From Synechocystis sp. PCC 7509 (lineage in GTDB: Bacteria; Cyanobacteriota; Cyanobacteriia; Cyanobacteriales; Chroococcidiopsidaceae), in contig NZ_ALVU02000001.1 of NCBI RefSeq assembly GCF_000332075.2, positions 2,492,324 to 2,556,323 of the forward strand: 64,000 nt of DNA, given 5' to 3'. Of the stretch, positions 56,627 to 64,000 are shown piece by piece (positions within the stretch are counted from its first letter, which is position 1; the number at the start of each line of letters is the position of its first letter). The notes beneath the pieces were generated by a model that was not told the DNA's origin, did not search any database, and saw only the letters and a list, made by a program, of their open reading frames with translations. The translations under genes were made by a program, and so were the position numbers.

Positions 56627-56640
56627 TGGGGAAAATTATT

Positions 56641-57261
56641 TTATTTTTGTAAAAAATCTGTTCTTTCTGAAGTGGGTACGCTTACAGGAGATAAACCAGA
56701 AATTGCTCGGAGATTTTGGCAGCGAATTAAATCTACAAAGTTTAAGCTTGAACGCTTTTCAATTTGCGCTACTGCTTCAATTGCTGATAATAAATATTGT
56801 GCCGCTTCTGCTTCGGAATAACCGCGTCTTTGGGCTACTTTGATCGCTGCTTCGTCTGCTTCTAACTCTACTTTAGAACTGCGACTATTACGCCAAATCT
56901 GAGCCGAGGCAAAAGCACTCAATCCTGCACCAATAACTACACCCACCGGATCGCTTTGCACTAACTCCACCGCCGCTCCCAGTAGCCCAGCTAATACTAC
57001 GCCTTGGGAGATATCTGGTTTAAACCATTTAATCCCTGTTAGCCAACTAATATTGGTTAACAGTAATAAGTCTCGCTGCGGTTTAGATAAACGCCGCCAC
57101 AAATCAAAATTAATATATACTTGCCGTTGTTGCTGCCAAGGAAGGGGCAAAGGACTATTAATTATTTGTCTTTGCTCTGGTTTACTAACAATTTTCGTCA
57201 TCATTCGCCCAGAGGCTGGCATTAAATCTAACAGGCGGCGAATTTCAGCGTTTTGCTCCAT
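56641..57261 (-). CDS. DUF3318 family protein
   Basis: About 206 residues from the ATG at 57261; the longer frame from 57378 lacks support. The start is MEQNAEIRRLLDLMPASGRM and the core is QVYINFDLWRRLSKPQRDLLLLTNISWL. One or two hydrophobic segments (GVVLAGLLGAAVELV, VGVVIGAGLSAF) lie in the middle and ELEADEAAIKVAQRRGYSEAEAA near the C-terminus. It matches cyanobacterial DUF3318. The LEADEAA segment recalls the third zinc ligand of M48 peptidases, but no HExxH is seen. It is divergent from the M48-like gene. Confidence 0.8.
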   Translation of the reverse strand: MEQNAEIRRLLDLMPASGRMMTKIVSKPEQRQIINSPLPLPWQQQRQVYINFDLWRRLSKPQRDLLLLTNISWLTGIKWFKPDISQGVVLAGLLGAAVELVQSDPVGVVIGAGLSAFASAQIWRNSRSSKVELEADEAAIKVAQRRGYSEAEAAQYLLSAIEAVAQIEKRSSLNFVDLIRCQNLRAISGLSPVSVPTSERTDFLQK

Positions 57262-57506
57262 AAAAATAGTTTTTGTGCGATCGCCAACTAAGTAATATCC
57301 CTTATTTAACACCCTACACCCTTTTAAGGCTCTGCTTGATGAGCAAATACTGGCAAAAGTCAAAAACAGAGTGGTCATTCATTACTAAATTTGGGTAATT
57401 GAGGCAACAGGTTAATATTTGCATGGGTTTTCCTGTCTTTCGATCCCGATTGTTAGACTAAAAATTGAAAAATGCTCTTAGTAAACTATGAGCCGGAGAA
57501 TATTTT

Positions 57507-59711
57507 ATGGCTGCTGTTCCTGAATCGTCGCTTGAAGCTGGTTTGACGGCATTAGAACAAGGTAATTTTAATAGGGCGATCGCTATATTAAAAGTTGTCT
57601 GTAAAAATTCCTCCCAGCCAACGGCTACCAAGGTGCAAGCACAAAAAGGTTTAGTCACAGCTTACCTAAGCAAGGGAGAAAATAATCAAGCGATTTCCCT
57701 ATTACAAACTCTTAGTCAAAGTAGCGATCCTGACGTGAGAACATGGGCTATCAGTAATTATCCTCAACTTGTAAATACATTACCTATCGACGCAACCGGA
57801 TTTATAGCCTTTGTCGAGGATATAGAGCAAGTTACTAAGCAAGAGGCAATAGTAGTAAAAGTTGAGGCTGTACCCGCGCTTTTGCCGCCCCTAGCAGACA
57901 AAGAAGAAAATTTATTAGTTGTGTCACCTTTTGAGTGGCGACACGCACCTAGGGCGCAACGGTGGCAACCTTTAAAAGCAGTGAATTTTGTGCCTTTGTG
58001 GCTGTTAATGGCGGGAAGTGCGATCGCGCTTTTTTGGCTGCTGCGCGAAGTGACAATATTTGTCATGAGCTTTATTAACGATCTGCTGGTTAAATTACCT
58101 TATTTAGAGCCATTTCAACCTTTTTATCACGATCCATCAAACTTACTGCGTATCTTGCTTTTATTACTAATAGTTTTCTGTCCTTGGTTGCTAGACAGGC
58201 TTTTGCAACTAAGTTATCAAATCCAACCTTTATCTATAACTCAGCTTGCCGAATATAGCCCCGAATCAGAGCGATTATTACAACGCCATTGCCGTCAACA
58301 AGGCTGGCTTTTGCCTCAATTAGTTATTTTGTCTACTGCCGCGCCCGTAGCCTTCAGCTATGGCAATCTCCGGCGCACGGCTCGAATTGTCGTTAGTCGA
58401 GGGTTGCTGACACAATTGGCGGCGGATGAAATTGCTAGTATTTATGCTTTGCAACTTGGACATATTGCTAGTTGGGATTTTGCCCTTATGTCCTTATTTA
58501 TAGTGCTAACTCAAGGAGTTTACGCTGTCTATCGTTATGTAGCAACTTGGGGCGATCGCCAAAAAAATGCAAACATTAAAATTGCGGCGGTGATAATTTC
58601 TAGCACTGCTTATGGTTTATGGTGGCTGCTATCGATTCCGGCTTTGTGGTTGTCTCAATTACGGATATATTATAGCGATCGTTTTACGGCTAGTCTTACA
58701 GGCAATCCCAACGGCTTAACTCGCGCTTTAATTAAAATCGCGATCGGGATTACCACTGATGTACAGCAACAAGAATGTACTAGCTGGTTGCTGGAAAGTC
58801 TCAATTTATTTATGCCTATAAGTTTTTACCAAGCTATTACTTTGGGTAGCCTCTACCCAAAAATTGAGCCGATTCTAGCTTGGGATTGTTTTAATCCCTA
58901 TCGTTACTTACTCACTATCAATAATACTCATCCTTTAATTGGCGATCGCCTTCAACGTCTAAATGCTTTTGCTCAATATTGGCATCTAGATCCAGAACTA
59001 AATTTAGCTCCTAACTCCAAATTAGAGCTAACTTTGTCAAGCTTACGACTGCAATTAAAACCCCTGTTTAATTACCGTACCTTATTACAATTTACTGCTG
59101 TTTTTGGGTTGCTTTTTGGATTGCTAATTGGAGCAATATCTTGGCTAATTGGGGCAGTTACGCATATAATCTGGATTCCTCAGCTTGCTTGGATGTATGG
59201 CGACTGGTTGCTAATTAAAGCTTTTATTCCGATTGCTTTAAGCATCAGTCTATTTTTGCGGATAAATTTTTTGTTTCCAGATATTACCCGGACGACGCTT
59301 CGCTCTACTCCAAGTTTAGCCGACCAATTAACAAGCTCTACGGCTTTACCTATCGATAGTAACCCCAATCGCTTAAAAGGTAAGCTTCTAGGGCGACGGG
59401 GTATAGCTAATTGGTTAGGACAAGATTTACTGTTAAATTCTTCTCAAGGTCTATTTAAGCTGCATTATGAGTCCCCATTGGGTTCTATTGGTAATATCTT
59501 TTTGCGCCAATCCCTCAACCCCATGGATTTGCTAGGAAGACATATTTTAGTTACAGGTTGGTTTCGTCGCGGCGCTACTATATGGATAGACCTTAGTACC
59601 TTGCAAACCCAAACAGGCAAACTTAGCAATAGTTTTCAACCCCTGTGGGCTACTATTATGGCAAGTGCGATCGCTTTATATGGCACTTCCATAATTGTTT
59701 TGGGTAGATAA
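57507..59711 (+). CDS. Degenerate M48-like membrane protein with TPR-like N-terminus
   Basis: 734 residues. The N-terminus (about 5-95) is TPR-like (LEAGLTALEQGNFNRAIAIL). Membrane segments lie near 155-190, 205-230, 330-350, 365-385 and 525-590. The M48 core region reads LLTQLAADEIASIYALQLGHIASWDF at about 300-325: where active enzymes have AHELGH this has ALQLGH, so the first His and the Glu are gone. The later REYxAD ligand region is RIYYSDRF. It is therefore a likely non-catalytic homologue. GGAG precedes the ATG. Confidence 0.78.
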   Translation: MAAVPESSLEAGLTALEQGNFNRAIAILKVVCKNSSQPTATKVQAQKGLVTAYLSKGENNQAISLLQTLSQSSDPDVRTWAISNYPQLVNTLPIDATGFIAFVEDIEQVTKQEAIVVKVEAVPALLPPLADKEENLLVVSPFEWRHAPRAQRWQPLKAVNFVPLWLLMAGSAIALFWLLREVTIFVMSFINDLLVKLPYLEPFQPFYHDPSNLLRILLLLLIVFCPWLLDRLLQLSYQIQPLSITQLAEYSPESERLLQRHCRQQGWLLPQLVILSTAAPVAFSYGNLRRTARIVVSRGLLTQLAADEIASIYALQLGHIASWDFALMSLFIVLTQGVYAVYRYVATWGDRQKNANIKIAAVIISSTAYGLWWLLSIPALWLSQLRIYYSDRFTASLTGNPNGLTRALIKIAIGITTDVQQQECTSWLLESLNLFMPISFYQAITLGSLYPKIEPILAWDCFNPYRYLLTINNTHPLIGDRLQRLNAFAQYWHLDPELNLAPNSKLELTLSSLRLQLKPLFNYRTLLQFTAVFGLLFGLLIGAISWLIGAVTHIIWIPQLAWMYGDWLLIKAFIPIALSISLFLRINFLFPDITRTTLRSTPSLADQLTSSTALPIDSNPNRLKGKLLGRRGIANWLGQDLLLNSSQGLFKLHYESPLGSIGNIFLRQSLNPMDLLGRHILVTGWFRRGATIWIDLSTLQTQTGKLSNSFQPLWATIMASAIALYGTSIIVLGR

Positions 59712-60214
59712 AAATATATCATTTCAGTTTTTCTAAAAATGCTATAAAGCAATTATTACTCAAACAGACTAACCGCAGGTATTTGGCTACTTACGTTTGC
59801 TAAACTTAATAAATTCAAAAATACCCGTATTTAGAAAGATGAAATCAGTCAAAGCCAAGCACAAGTATTGCTAAAGGCGGAATTATAAGCAATTAGCTAC
59901 CCTACTATCCCTGGGCGTGATATTGTAAAAAATAGTGTCACCGTTACAGGCAAGTAGCATTAGAAGCGTTACTCATGGCAAAGAAGCTATCAACTGAGCA
60001 ATCGTCAAAAGAAAAACCAGTTGTGAAGCCAAAGTTTTTTCAGGAGATTAATAATTGAAATGCTGAATTAACAAACTGTACCTGTACTGCAAGGATTAGC
60101 TAGATAAAATTAGTTGATGACAGCGTATGTCAATTTTTAATTTATTATCAACCAATCTATGCTAAATGGTTCGATGCCAAGTTATTTTTGTGTCAATTTG
60201 TAGAGGAATAGTTC
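59712..60214. other. Intergenic region upstream of the RRM gene
   Basis: About 500 AT-rich bases. A 27-codon frame (59974-60057, MAKKLSTEQSSKEKPVV onward) has no ribosome binding site and is probably not a gene. The right part should be the promoter and long leader of the RNA-binding protein gene. No RNA gene is recognised. Confidence 0.4.
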
Positions 60215-60721
60215 ATGTCAGTTCGTTTATATATTGGTAATCTGCCCAAAGAAGAAGTAGAACGTCAAGACCTGCAAGCAGTGTTTGCAGAGGAAGGCGA
60301 TTCAGTGGTTACAAAAGTAATCAAAGACCGTAAAACAGGCAAATGCCGTGGTTTTGGTTTTGTTACAGTTAATGACGACGAACACGCTGACAAAATAATT
60401 GAAAAATTTAACGGTTATTTATTCAAAGATACTCCTATAAAAATAGAGAAAGCTTTACCACGTACCAAGGGTGCAGAAGAAGAAGGTGAAGGGCGCTCGG
60501 TGGACAATGAGGGTAGTCCAACGACCACTAATAGCAATGTAGACAAACCAGCCCCCACTCGCCGTAGTAATAATAATAATAATAAAAAATCTCGTCGCCC
60601 AGCTACTAGCACTACAACTAGCACCAGCGAAAGCAGTGAAGGAGTCCAACCAGATCCTCGCTGGGCTGCGGATTTAGAAAAACTCAAACAAATGTTGGCA
60701 GCACAGACTACAAATGGGTAA
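60215..60721 (+). CDS. RRM-domain RNA-binding protein with extended C-terminus
   Basis: 168 residues. A single RRM covers about 1-82: RNP2 VRLYIGNLP and RNP1 KCRGFGFVTV. The next 50 residues are low-complexity Asn/Ser/Thr (including an Asn run), and the end (PDPRWAADLEKLKQMLAAQT) looks like a short helix. Cyanobacterial Rbp proteins are usually about 100 residues, often with Gly-rich tails, and are involved in cold response and mRNA localisation near thylakoids; this one is longer. GAGGAATAGTTC precedes the ATG. Confidence 0.88.
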   Translation: MSVRLYIGNLPKEEVERQDLQAVFAEEGDSVVTKVIKDRKTGKCRGFGFVTVNDDEHADKIIEKFNGYLFKDTPIKIEKALPRTKGAEEEGEGRSVDNEGSPTTTNSNVDKPAPTRRSNNNNNKKSRRPATSTTTSTSESSEGVQPDPRWAADLEKLKQMLAAQTTNG

Positions 60722-60743
60722 TGGGTAATGGGTAATGGGTAAT
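60715..60743 (+). repeat. Heptamer tandem repeat (STRR-like)
   Basis: Four copies of the heptamer ATGGGTA/GGGTAAT run across and after the stop codon of the RRM gene. Short tandemly repeated heptamers are a known feature of filamentous cyanobacterial genomes. Confidence 0.7.
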
Positions 60744-60793
60744 TATTGCCCACTACCTATTATTTCGAGAAAATATTTTGCCAGTAGTCTAGA

Positions 60794-61189
60794 TTAAGCA
60801 GTTGGCAAAGGAACTTGTAGCCAAGATCCTAAATGCGATCGCAATTGACTAGCAAAATCGGCACGTTGGCTAAATAGTTCGGTACGAATAGGTTTGCGCT
60901 CTTTGTCCAATGTCCAGCCATAATCGCTACTCAGTCTTAATTTATTTTGCCAATCGGCTACCGATACTACTAATTTTGGTGCGGGGCTGTTGTCGCCATC
61001 ACTAACAACAAATACATAATTAAAATTATTTTGGGTAGCTGCGGCAATCGTTGAAGGTTCTCCACAAACAAACTCTAAACGCGATCGCACTTTCTCAACC
61101 AAATCCTCATCACCAATATCTTCCAATGGTCGCACTGCCAGCGTCAAAGCAAAATAAAAATCTTCAATTGGCACAAACTCTAATTGCAT
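60794..61189 (-). CDS. Unknown cyanobacterial protein
   Basis: 131 residues, soluble, alpha/beta in character: MQLEFVPIEDFYFALTLAV, then GEPSTIAAATQNNFNYVFVV and the C-terminal LGSWLQVPLPTA. I do not recognise the family. It is convergent with the RRM gene. The clean ATG frame and native codon use support it. Confidence 0.6.
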   Translation of the reverse strand: MQLEFVPIEDFYFALTLAVRPLEDIGDEDLVEKVRSRLEFVCGEPSTIAAATQNNFNYVFVVSDGDNSPAPKLVVSVADWQNKLRLSSDYGWTLDKERKPIRTELFSQRADFASQLRSHLGSWLQVPLPTA

Positions 61190-61629
61190 AGCTGTATCGT
61201 AATACTTGAATTAAACTTTTTATTAATTACTACTAAACTTAGTATTAACTGATGAAGTTAACTAATTAAGCATACTGTGATTAATTTTACTTATACCCAA
61301 TATAAGATAGAATGTAAATAATTATCCTTGTGTTACTTTATAATCAATGTATAAAAGTTTATACCAATAATTGCGATAAATAAACTTAAAATACTCTAAA
61401 TGTATGAGTATTGGGGGATTGACAAAACTTTATAAATGCACTCTAGCCCTAGAAAAAAATCCCAAGACGGACATAGAGAGCTAACAAAAATATTTCCCGC
61501 AGTGGATGCCCAGAACATAAGACAAAATTATATTAAACAATAAGAATAAAAAATATTCCGCTCTCACCATAGGAAATCGCCCAGAGCGACTCTATCCAAA
61601 ACTTAGTTAAAATCCGGTAATTATCAGCT
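61190..61629. other. Intergenic region upstream of the glycosyltransferase gene
   Basis: About 440 AT-rich bases between divergent genes. A small repeat ATACTC / GAGTAT lies near 61392-61412 with TTGACA soon after (about 61419), but no convincing -10 hexamer at the right spacing. No gene is seen. Confidence 0.4.
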
Positions 61630-62916
61630 ATGAGTATCTCTAATCGAAAGCATATTGCCTTAATTTCAGTTCACGGCGATCCTGCAATTGAAATTGGGAA
61701 AGAAGAAGCTGGTGGACAAAATGTTTACGTGCGTCAAGTAGGCGAAGCTTTAGCTCTCCTTGGATGGCAAGTAGATATGTTTACCCGCAAAGCCAACGCC
61801 GAGCAAGCCGCGATAGTTCAGCACTCTCCTAATTGTAGAACAATTCGTTTAGTAGCTGGGCCAGAAGAATTTGTACCAAGAGATAATATATTTCCCTACG
61901 CCGCCGAATTTGTCCAACAAATATTAAAGTTTCAAAAAGATAACGGCATTAAGTATGCTTTAGTTCATACCAATTATTGGATCTCTGCTTGGGTAGGAAT
62001 GCAGTTAAAGAAAATCCAAGGTAGCAAGCAAGTTCACACTTATCACTCCTTGGGTTACGTTAAATACAAATCAGTTTCGACAATCCCTTTAATCGCTAAG
62101 ACGCGCTTGGATGTGGAAAAAGCAGTATTAGAAACTGCCGAAAGCATTGTAGCCACAAGTCCCCAAGAAAAAGTTCATATGCGACAGTTGGTATCGAAAC
62201 AAGGGAATATTGATATCATTCCTTGCGGTACAGATATACATCGTTTTGGCTCGATAACTAGAGCGCAAGCAAGACAAGAATTAGGTATAGATACCGAATC
62301 GGCGGTAATTCTATACGTAGGTAGATTCGATCCGCGTAAAGGGATTGAAACACTTGTTAGAGCCGTAGGTCAATCGAAACTACGGGGCAAAAAAGATATA
62401 AAATTAATTATTGGCGGTGGTTCACGTCCGGGACAAAGCGACGGGATGGAACGCGATCGCATTGAGAGTATTGTAGCTGAACTAGGACTAACAGACATTA
62501 CTATTTTCCCTGGTCGTTTGGGTGACGAGACATTGCATACTTATTATGCGGCGGCGGATGTATGCGTTGTTCCCAGTCATTACGAACCTTTTGGATTGGT
62601 AGCTATTGAAGCAATGGCGAGTGCAACCCCAGTAATTGCTAGTGATGTAGGTGGATTGCAGTTTACAGTAGTTCCCGAAGAAACAGGCTTACTAGCACCA
62701 GCAAAAGATGATGCGGCTTTCTCCCAAGCAATAGATCGTATTCTGTCGTTATCTCCAGAAGAACGTGAAGAAATGGGCGTTGCAGCGAGAAAACGTGTAG
62801 AAAAACTATTTAGCTGGGAAGGTGTAGCCGCTCAATTGGGCGATTTATATACTGATCTAATGCAGCCAAAAACCCAGCTTATCCCTGTAAAGCAAAAAGA
62901 AGCTGTTAGTGCTTAG
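61630..62916 (+). CDS. GT4-family glycosyltransferase
   Basis: 428 residues of the GT-B fold. The N-terminal segment EAGGQNVYVRQVGEALALLGW is shared with sucrose-phosphate synthase and related retaining transferases. The sugar-nucleotide site includes YVGRFDPRKGIETL and the E-x7-E segment HYEPFGLVAIEAMA, then VIASDVGGL. The acceptor is unknown; sucrose-related or exopolysaccharide transfer are both possible. Two hairpins follow the stop. Confidence 0.85.
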   Translation: MSISNRKHIALISVHGDPAIEIGKEEAGGQNVYVRQVGEALALLGWQVDMFTRKANAEQAAIVQHSPNCRTIRLVAGPEEFVPRDNIFPYAAEFVQQILKFQKDNGIKYALVHTNYWISAWVGMQLKKIQGSKQVHTYHSLGYVKYKSVSTIPLIAKTRLDVEKAVLETAESIVATSPQEKVHMRQLVSKQGNIDIIPCGTDIHRFGSITRAQARQELGIDTESAVILYVGRFDPRKGIETLVRAVGQSKLRGKKDIKLIIGGGSRPGQSDGMERDRIESIVAELGLTDITIFPGRLGDETLHTYYAAADVCVVPSHYEPFGLVAIEAMASATPVIASDVGGLQFTVVPEETGLLAPAKDDAAFSQAIDRILSLSPEEREEMGVAARKRVEKLFSWEGVAAQLGDLYTDLMQPKTQLIPVKQKEAVSA

Positions 62917-62938
62917 TTATCTAGTTTGGCAAACCCAA

Positions 62939-63003
62939 GTGAAAATTACTACAGTAATTTTCACAAACCTCTAAAGCTTCCATTATTCGGGCATTAGAGG
63001 TTT
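62939..63003 (+). terminator. Two tandem hairpins after the glycosyltransferase gene
   Basis: The first stem is GTGAAAATTA / TAATTTTCAC (62939-62964) and the second AAACCTCTAA / TTAGAGGTTT (62965-63003), each 10 bp. The second is followed by ATTATTG. Together they are a credible terminator. Confidence 0.65.
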
Positions 63004-63208
63004 ATTATTGCCTTCGTGACTACCAATATTATCAAAAGCGATCGCGGTTTCCGGGTACAGTAGCAGCAAATGCGATCGCCCGTTGCAGATGTACAATATC
63101 GCTCATATAGCAATTAGAGTAAAGAGAATTATTTAGGAATCAATCTACACCTAACCCCAATGTACGAATGCTCATGTCTTAACAATTAATGTTTTCAACG
63201 CCGACACT

Positions 63209-63709
63209 TTATTGATATGCAAGGAGGTTAAGTTGTTCACTCAAAAGCCCTTCTTGCATCAGTTCGTATCTTCCTCTATTTAACGCTTCTACCCACTCGG
63301 ATTGAATGTGCCAGTTTTTACGCCAATTGATTGTAGCTTGTGGTGGTACAAAACCAGGGCAGAGTTTATGTATTTGAGCCAAAGACAAACCACTAAAACA
63401 AAAGCTTTGATAAACTAAGGTTCCGTAAGCAACTTCGCAGTTATCAAAATAACTATCGTAAAACTCTTTTTCTACGCCCATCACAGAATTATATTGAACC
63501 CACATTTTGGCAACAGGCAAGGATACTGTTTTATCTGCTATAAATCCACCTTTAATAATAGAATCAGGAGCAGTTTCATAGAGAAGAATCAGATCGCCTA
63601 ATTCCATCCCAATTGGACGCTTTCGTAACTCTATATTTTTTACGCCAGAAACAATACGTTCTGCGTAAATACGTTTAATACTTAGAGCTTTGATGTACTT
63701 AGCCTGCAT
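63209..63709 (-). CDS. ASCH-like domain protein
   Basis: About 166 residues from the ATG at 63709. The opening YIKALSIKRIYAERIVSGVKNIELRKRP, with GDLILLYETAP and IKGGFIADKTV, fits the ASCH/PUA-like fold, whose members bind RNA or modified nucleotides. The C-terminal part (about 100-166) is unassigned. Its start overlaps the 3' end of the upstream gene by 11 bases, so they are translationally coupled. Confidence 0.6.
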   Translation of the reverse strand: MQAKYIKALSIKRIYAERIVSGVKNIELRKRPIGMELGDLILLYETAPDSIIKGGFIADKTVSLPVAKMWVQYNSVMGVEKEFYDSYFDNCEVAYGTLVYQSFCFSGLSLAQIHKLCPGFVPPQATINWRKNWHIQSEWVEALNRGRYELMQEGLLSEQLNLLAYQ

Positions 63710-64000
63710 AAATCCCTCCAATCTCAACAGCTTTTTTATACCGATATAGAGGAAGACTGTGCATTTTTTGTGGCGTTCCCTTCAGAATACTATTGCTGAG
63801 TAAATCCTTTAGACGAATCACCTGACGCAAGGGCATAAGGCGATCAAATTCAATAGCTTGTTTCCGTTGTCCTTCAATGCCAATTTCTTGCAAATCAAGA
63901 ATGCCTTTCATGCCTAAATCGCTGTAAAGTTGAGTAGGAATCCCCATGTATCGAGCGACAATTCTAGCAATAGCTACTACTCCAGAGACAGGTCTGCTGG
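63699..64000 (-). CDS. Unknown protein, partial at the right window edge
   Basis: The frame is open to the right edge (SRPVSGVVAIARIVARYMGI onward) and ends at 63699. The visible 100 residues include PTQLYSDLGMKGILDLQEIG and end YRYKKAVEIGGIYAG. I do not recognise the family. Overlap with the ASCH-like gene suggests a two-gene unit. The N-terminal part lies outside the window. Confidence 0.55.
   Translation of the reverse strand, partial: SRPVSGVVAIARIVARYMGIPTQLYSDLGMKGILDLQEIGIEGQRKQAIEFDRLMPLRQVIRLKDLLSNSILKGTPQKMHSLPLYRYKKAVEIGGIYAG

Noticed and set aside
59974-60057. 27-codon frame beginning MAKKLSTEQ
   Set aside because: It has no Shine-Dalgarno sequence and no support from context; probably chance.
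60415-60753. Minus-strand frames of 64 and 112 residues opposite the RRM gene
   Set aside because: They are antisense shadows of the low-complexity Asn/Thr linker.

Overview
This window is cyanobacterial chromosome. It carries psbD (photosystem II D2), psb27, a helical carotenoid protein, an NblB-like HEAT protein, the clock-output kinase SasA, a group 2 sigma factor, an RRM-type RNA-binding protein, a His-type Dps, UPF0367, DUF760, DUF2839 and DUF3318 proteins, and CofH. The octamer GCGATCGC (HIP1) is scattered through genes and intergenic DNA. Gene order mixes housekeeping and accessory genes with little operon structure, which fits a large-genome freshwater or terrestrial cyanobacterium (Chroococcidiopsis-like or Nostocales-like). 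The genus cannot be fixed from this sequence alone.

Layout. 1-6.3 kb: the end of a GMC oxidoreductase fused to a DUF1080-type domain, a phospholipase D-like synthase, the helical carotenoid protein, three tandem AIM24 genes and an M48 protease. 6.3-15 kb: a carotenoid oxygenase gene cut in two by an IS630-type element, behind a giant kinase/AAA/GAF/PAS/GGDEF signalling protein. 15-22 kb: SDR, acyltransferase, MFS transporter, VOC protein, ferredoxin-like protein and Dps. 22.7-27.9 kb: a probable three-gene operon (secreted lipase-like protein, membrane protein, secreted multidomain protein) whose third gene is split inside its signal peptide by a decayed IS5-type element. 28-39.7 kb: carB, a sigma factor with a clear promoter, DUF760, mutT, sasA, M42 peptidase, PEP-CTERM GDSL hydrolase, SLH lipoprotein, NblB-like and CBS proteins. 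40-41.5 kb: a structured RNA/small-ORF locus and psbD. 41.8-47.8 kb: UPF0367 with an ABC ATPase, a NYN nuclease, tRNA-Asn, a MITE, several cyanobacterial proteins of unknown function and cutA. 48-49.7 kb: a gene-poor stretch. 49.7-64 kb: a REC-PATAN-REC regulator, a GH10-like protein, psb27, cofH, GT39, DUF3318, a degenerate M48 protein, an RRM protein, a GT4 glycosyltransferase and two genes at the right edge (one ASCH-like).

The strongest structural observations are two IS insertions for which removing the element plus one target-site copy restores a continuous reading frame by hand. One lies in the four-histidine carotenoid oxygenase and one in a signal peptide. The best candidate for something undescribed is the minus-strand locus at about 40.33-40.03 kb. 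It has two leader hairpins, an 11-nt perfect Shine-Dalgarno sequence, a 23-codon ORF, a 12-bp long-range inverted repeat beginning inside that ORF, and a terminator. Other points of interest are the AIM24 triplet, a kinase domain with HKN instead of HxD, and an M48-like membrane protein without zinc ligands.
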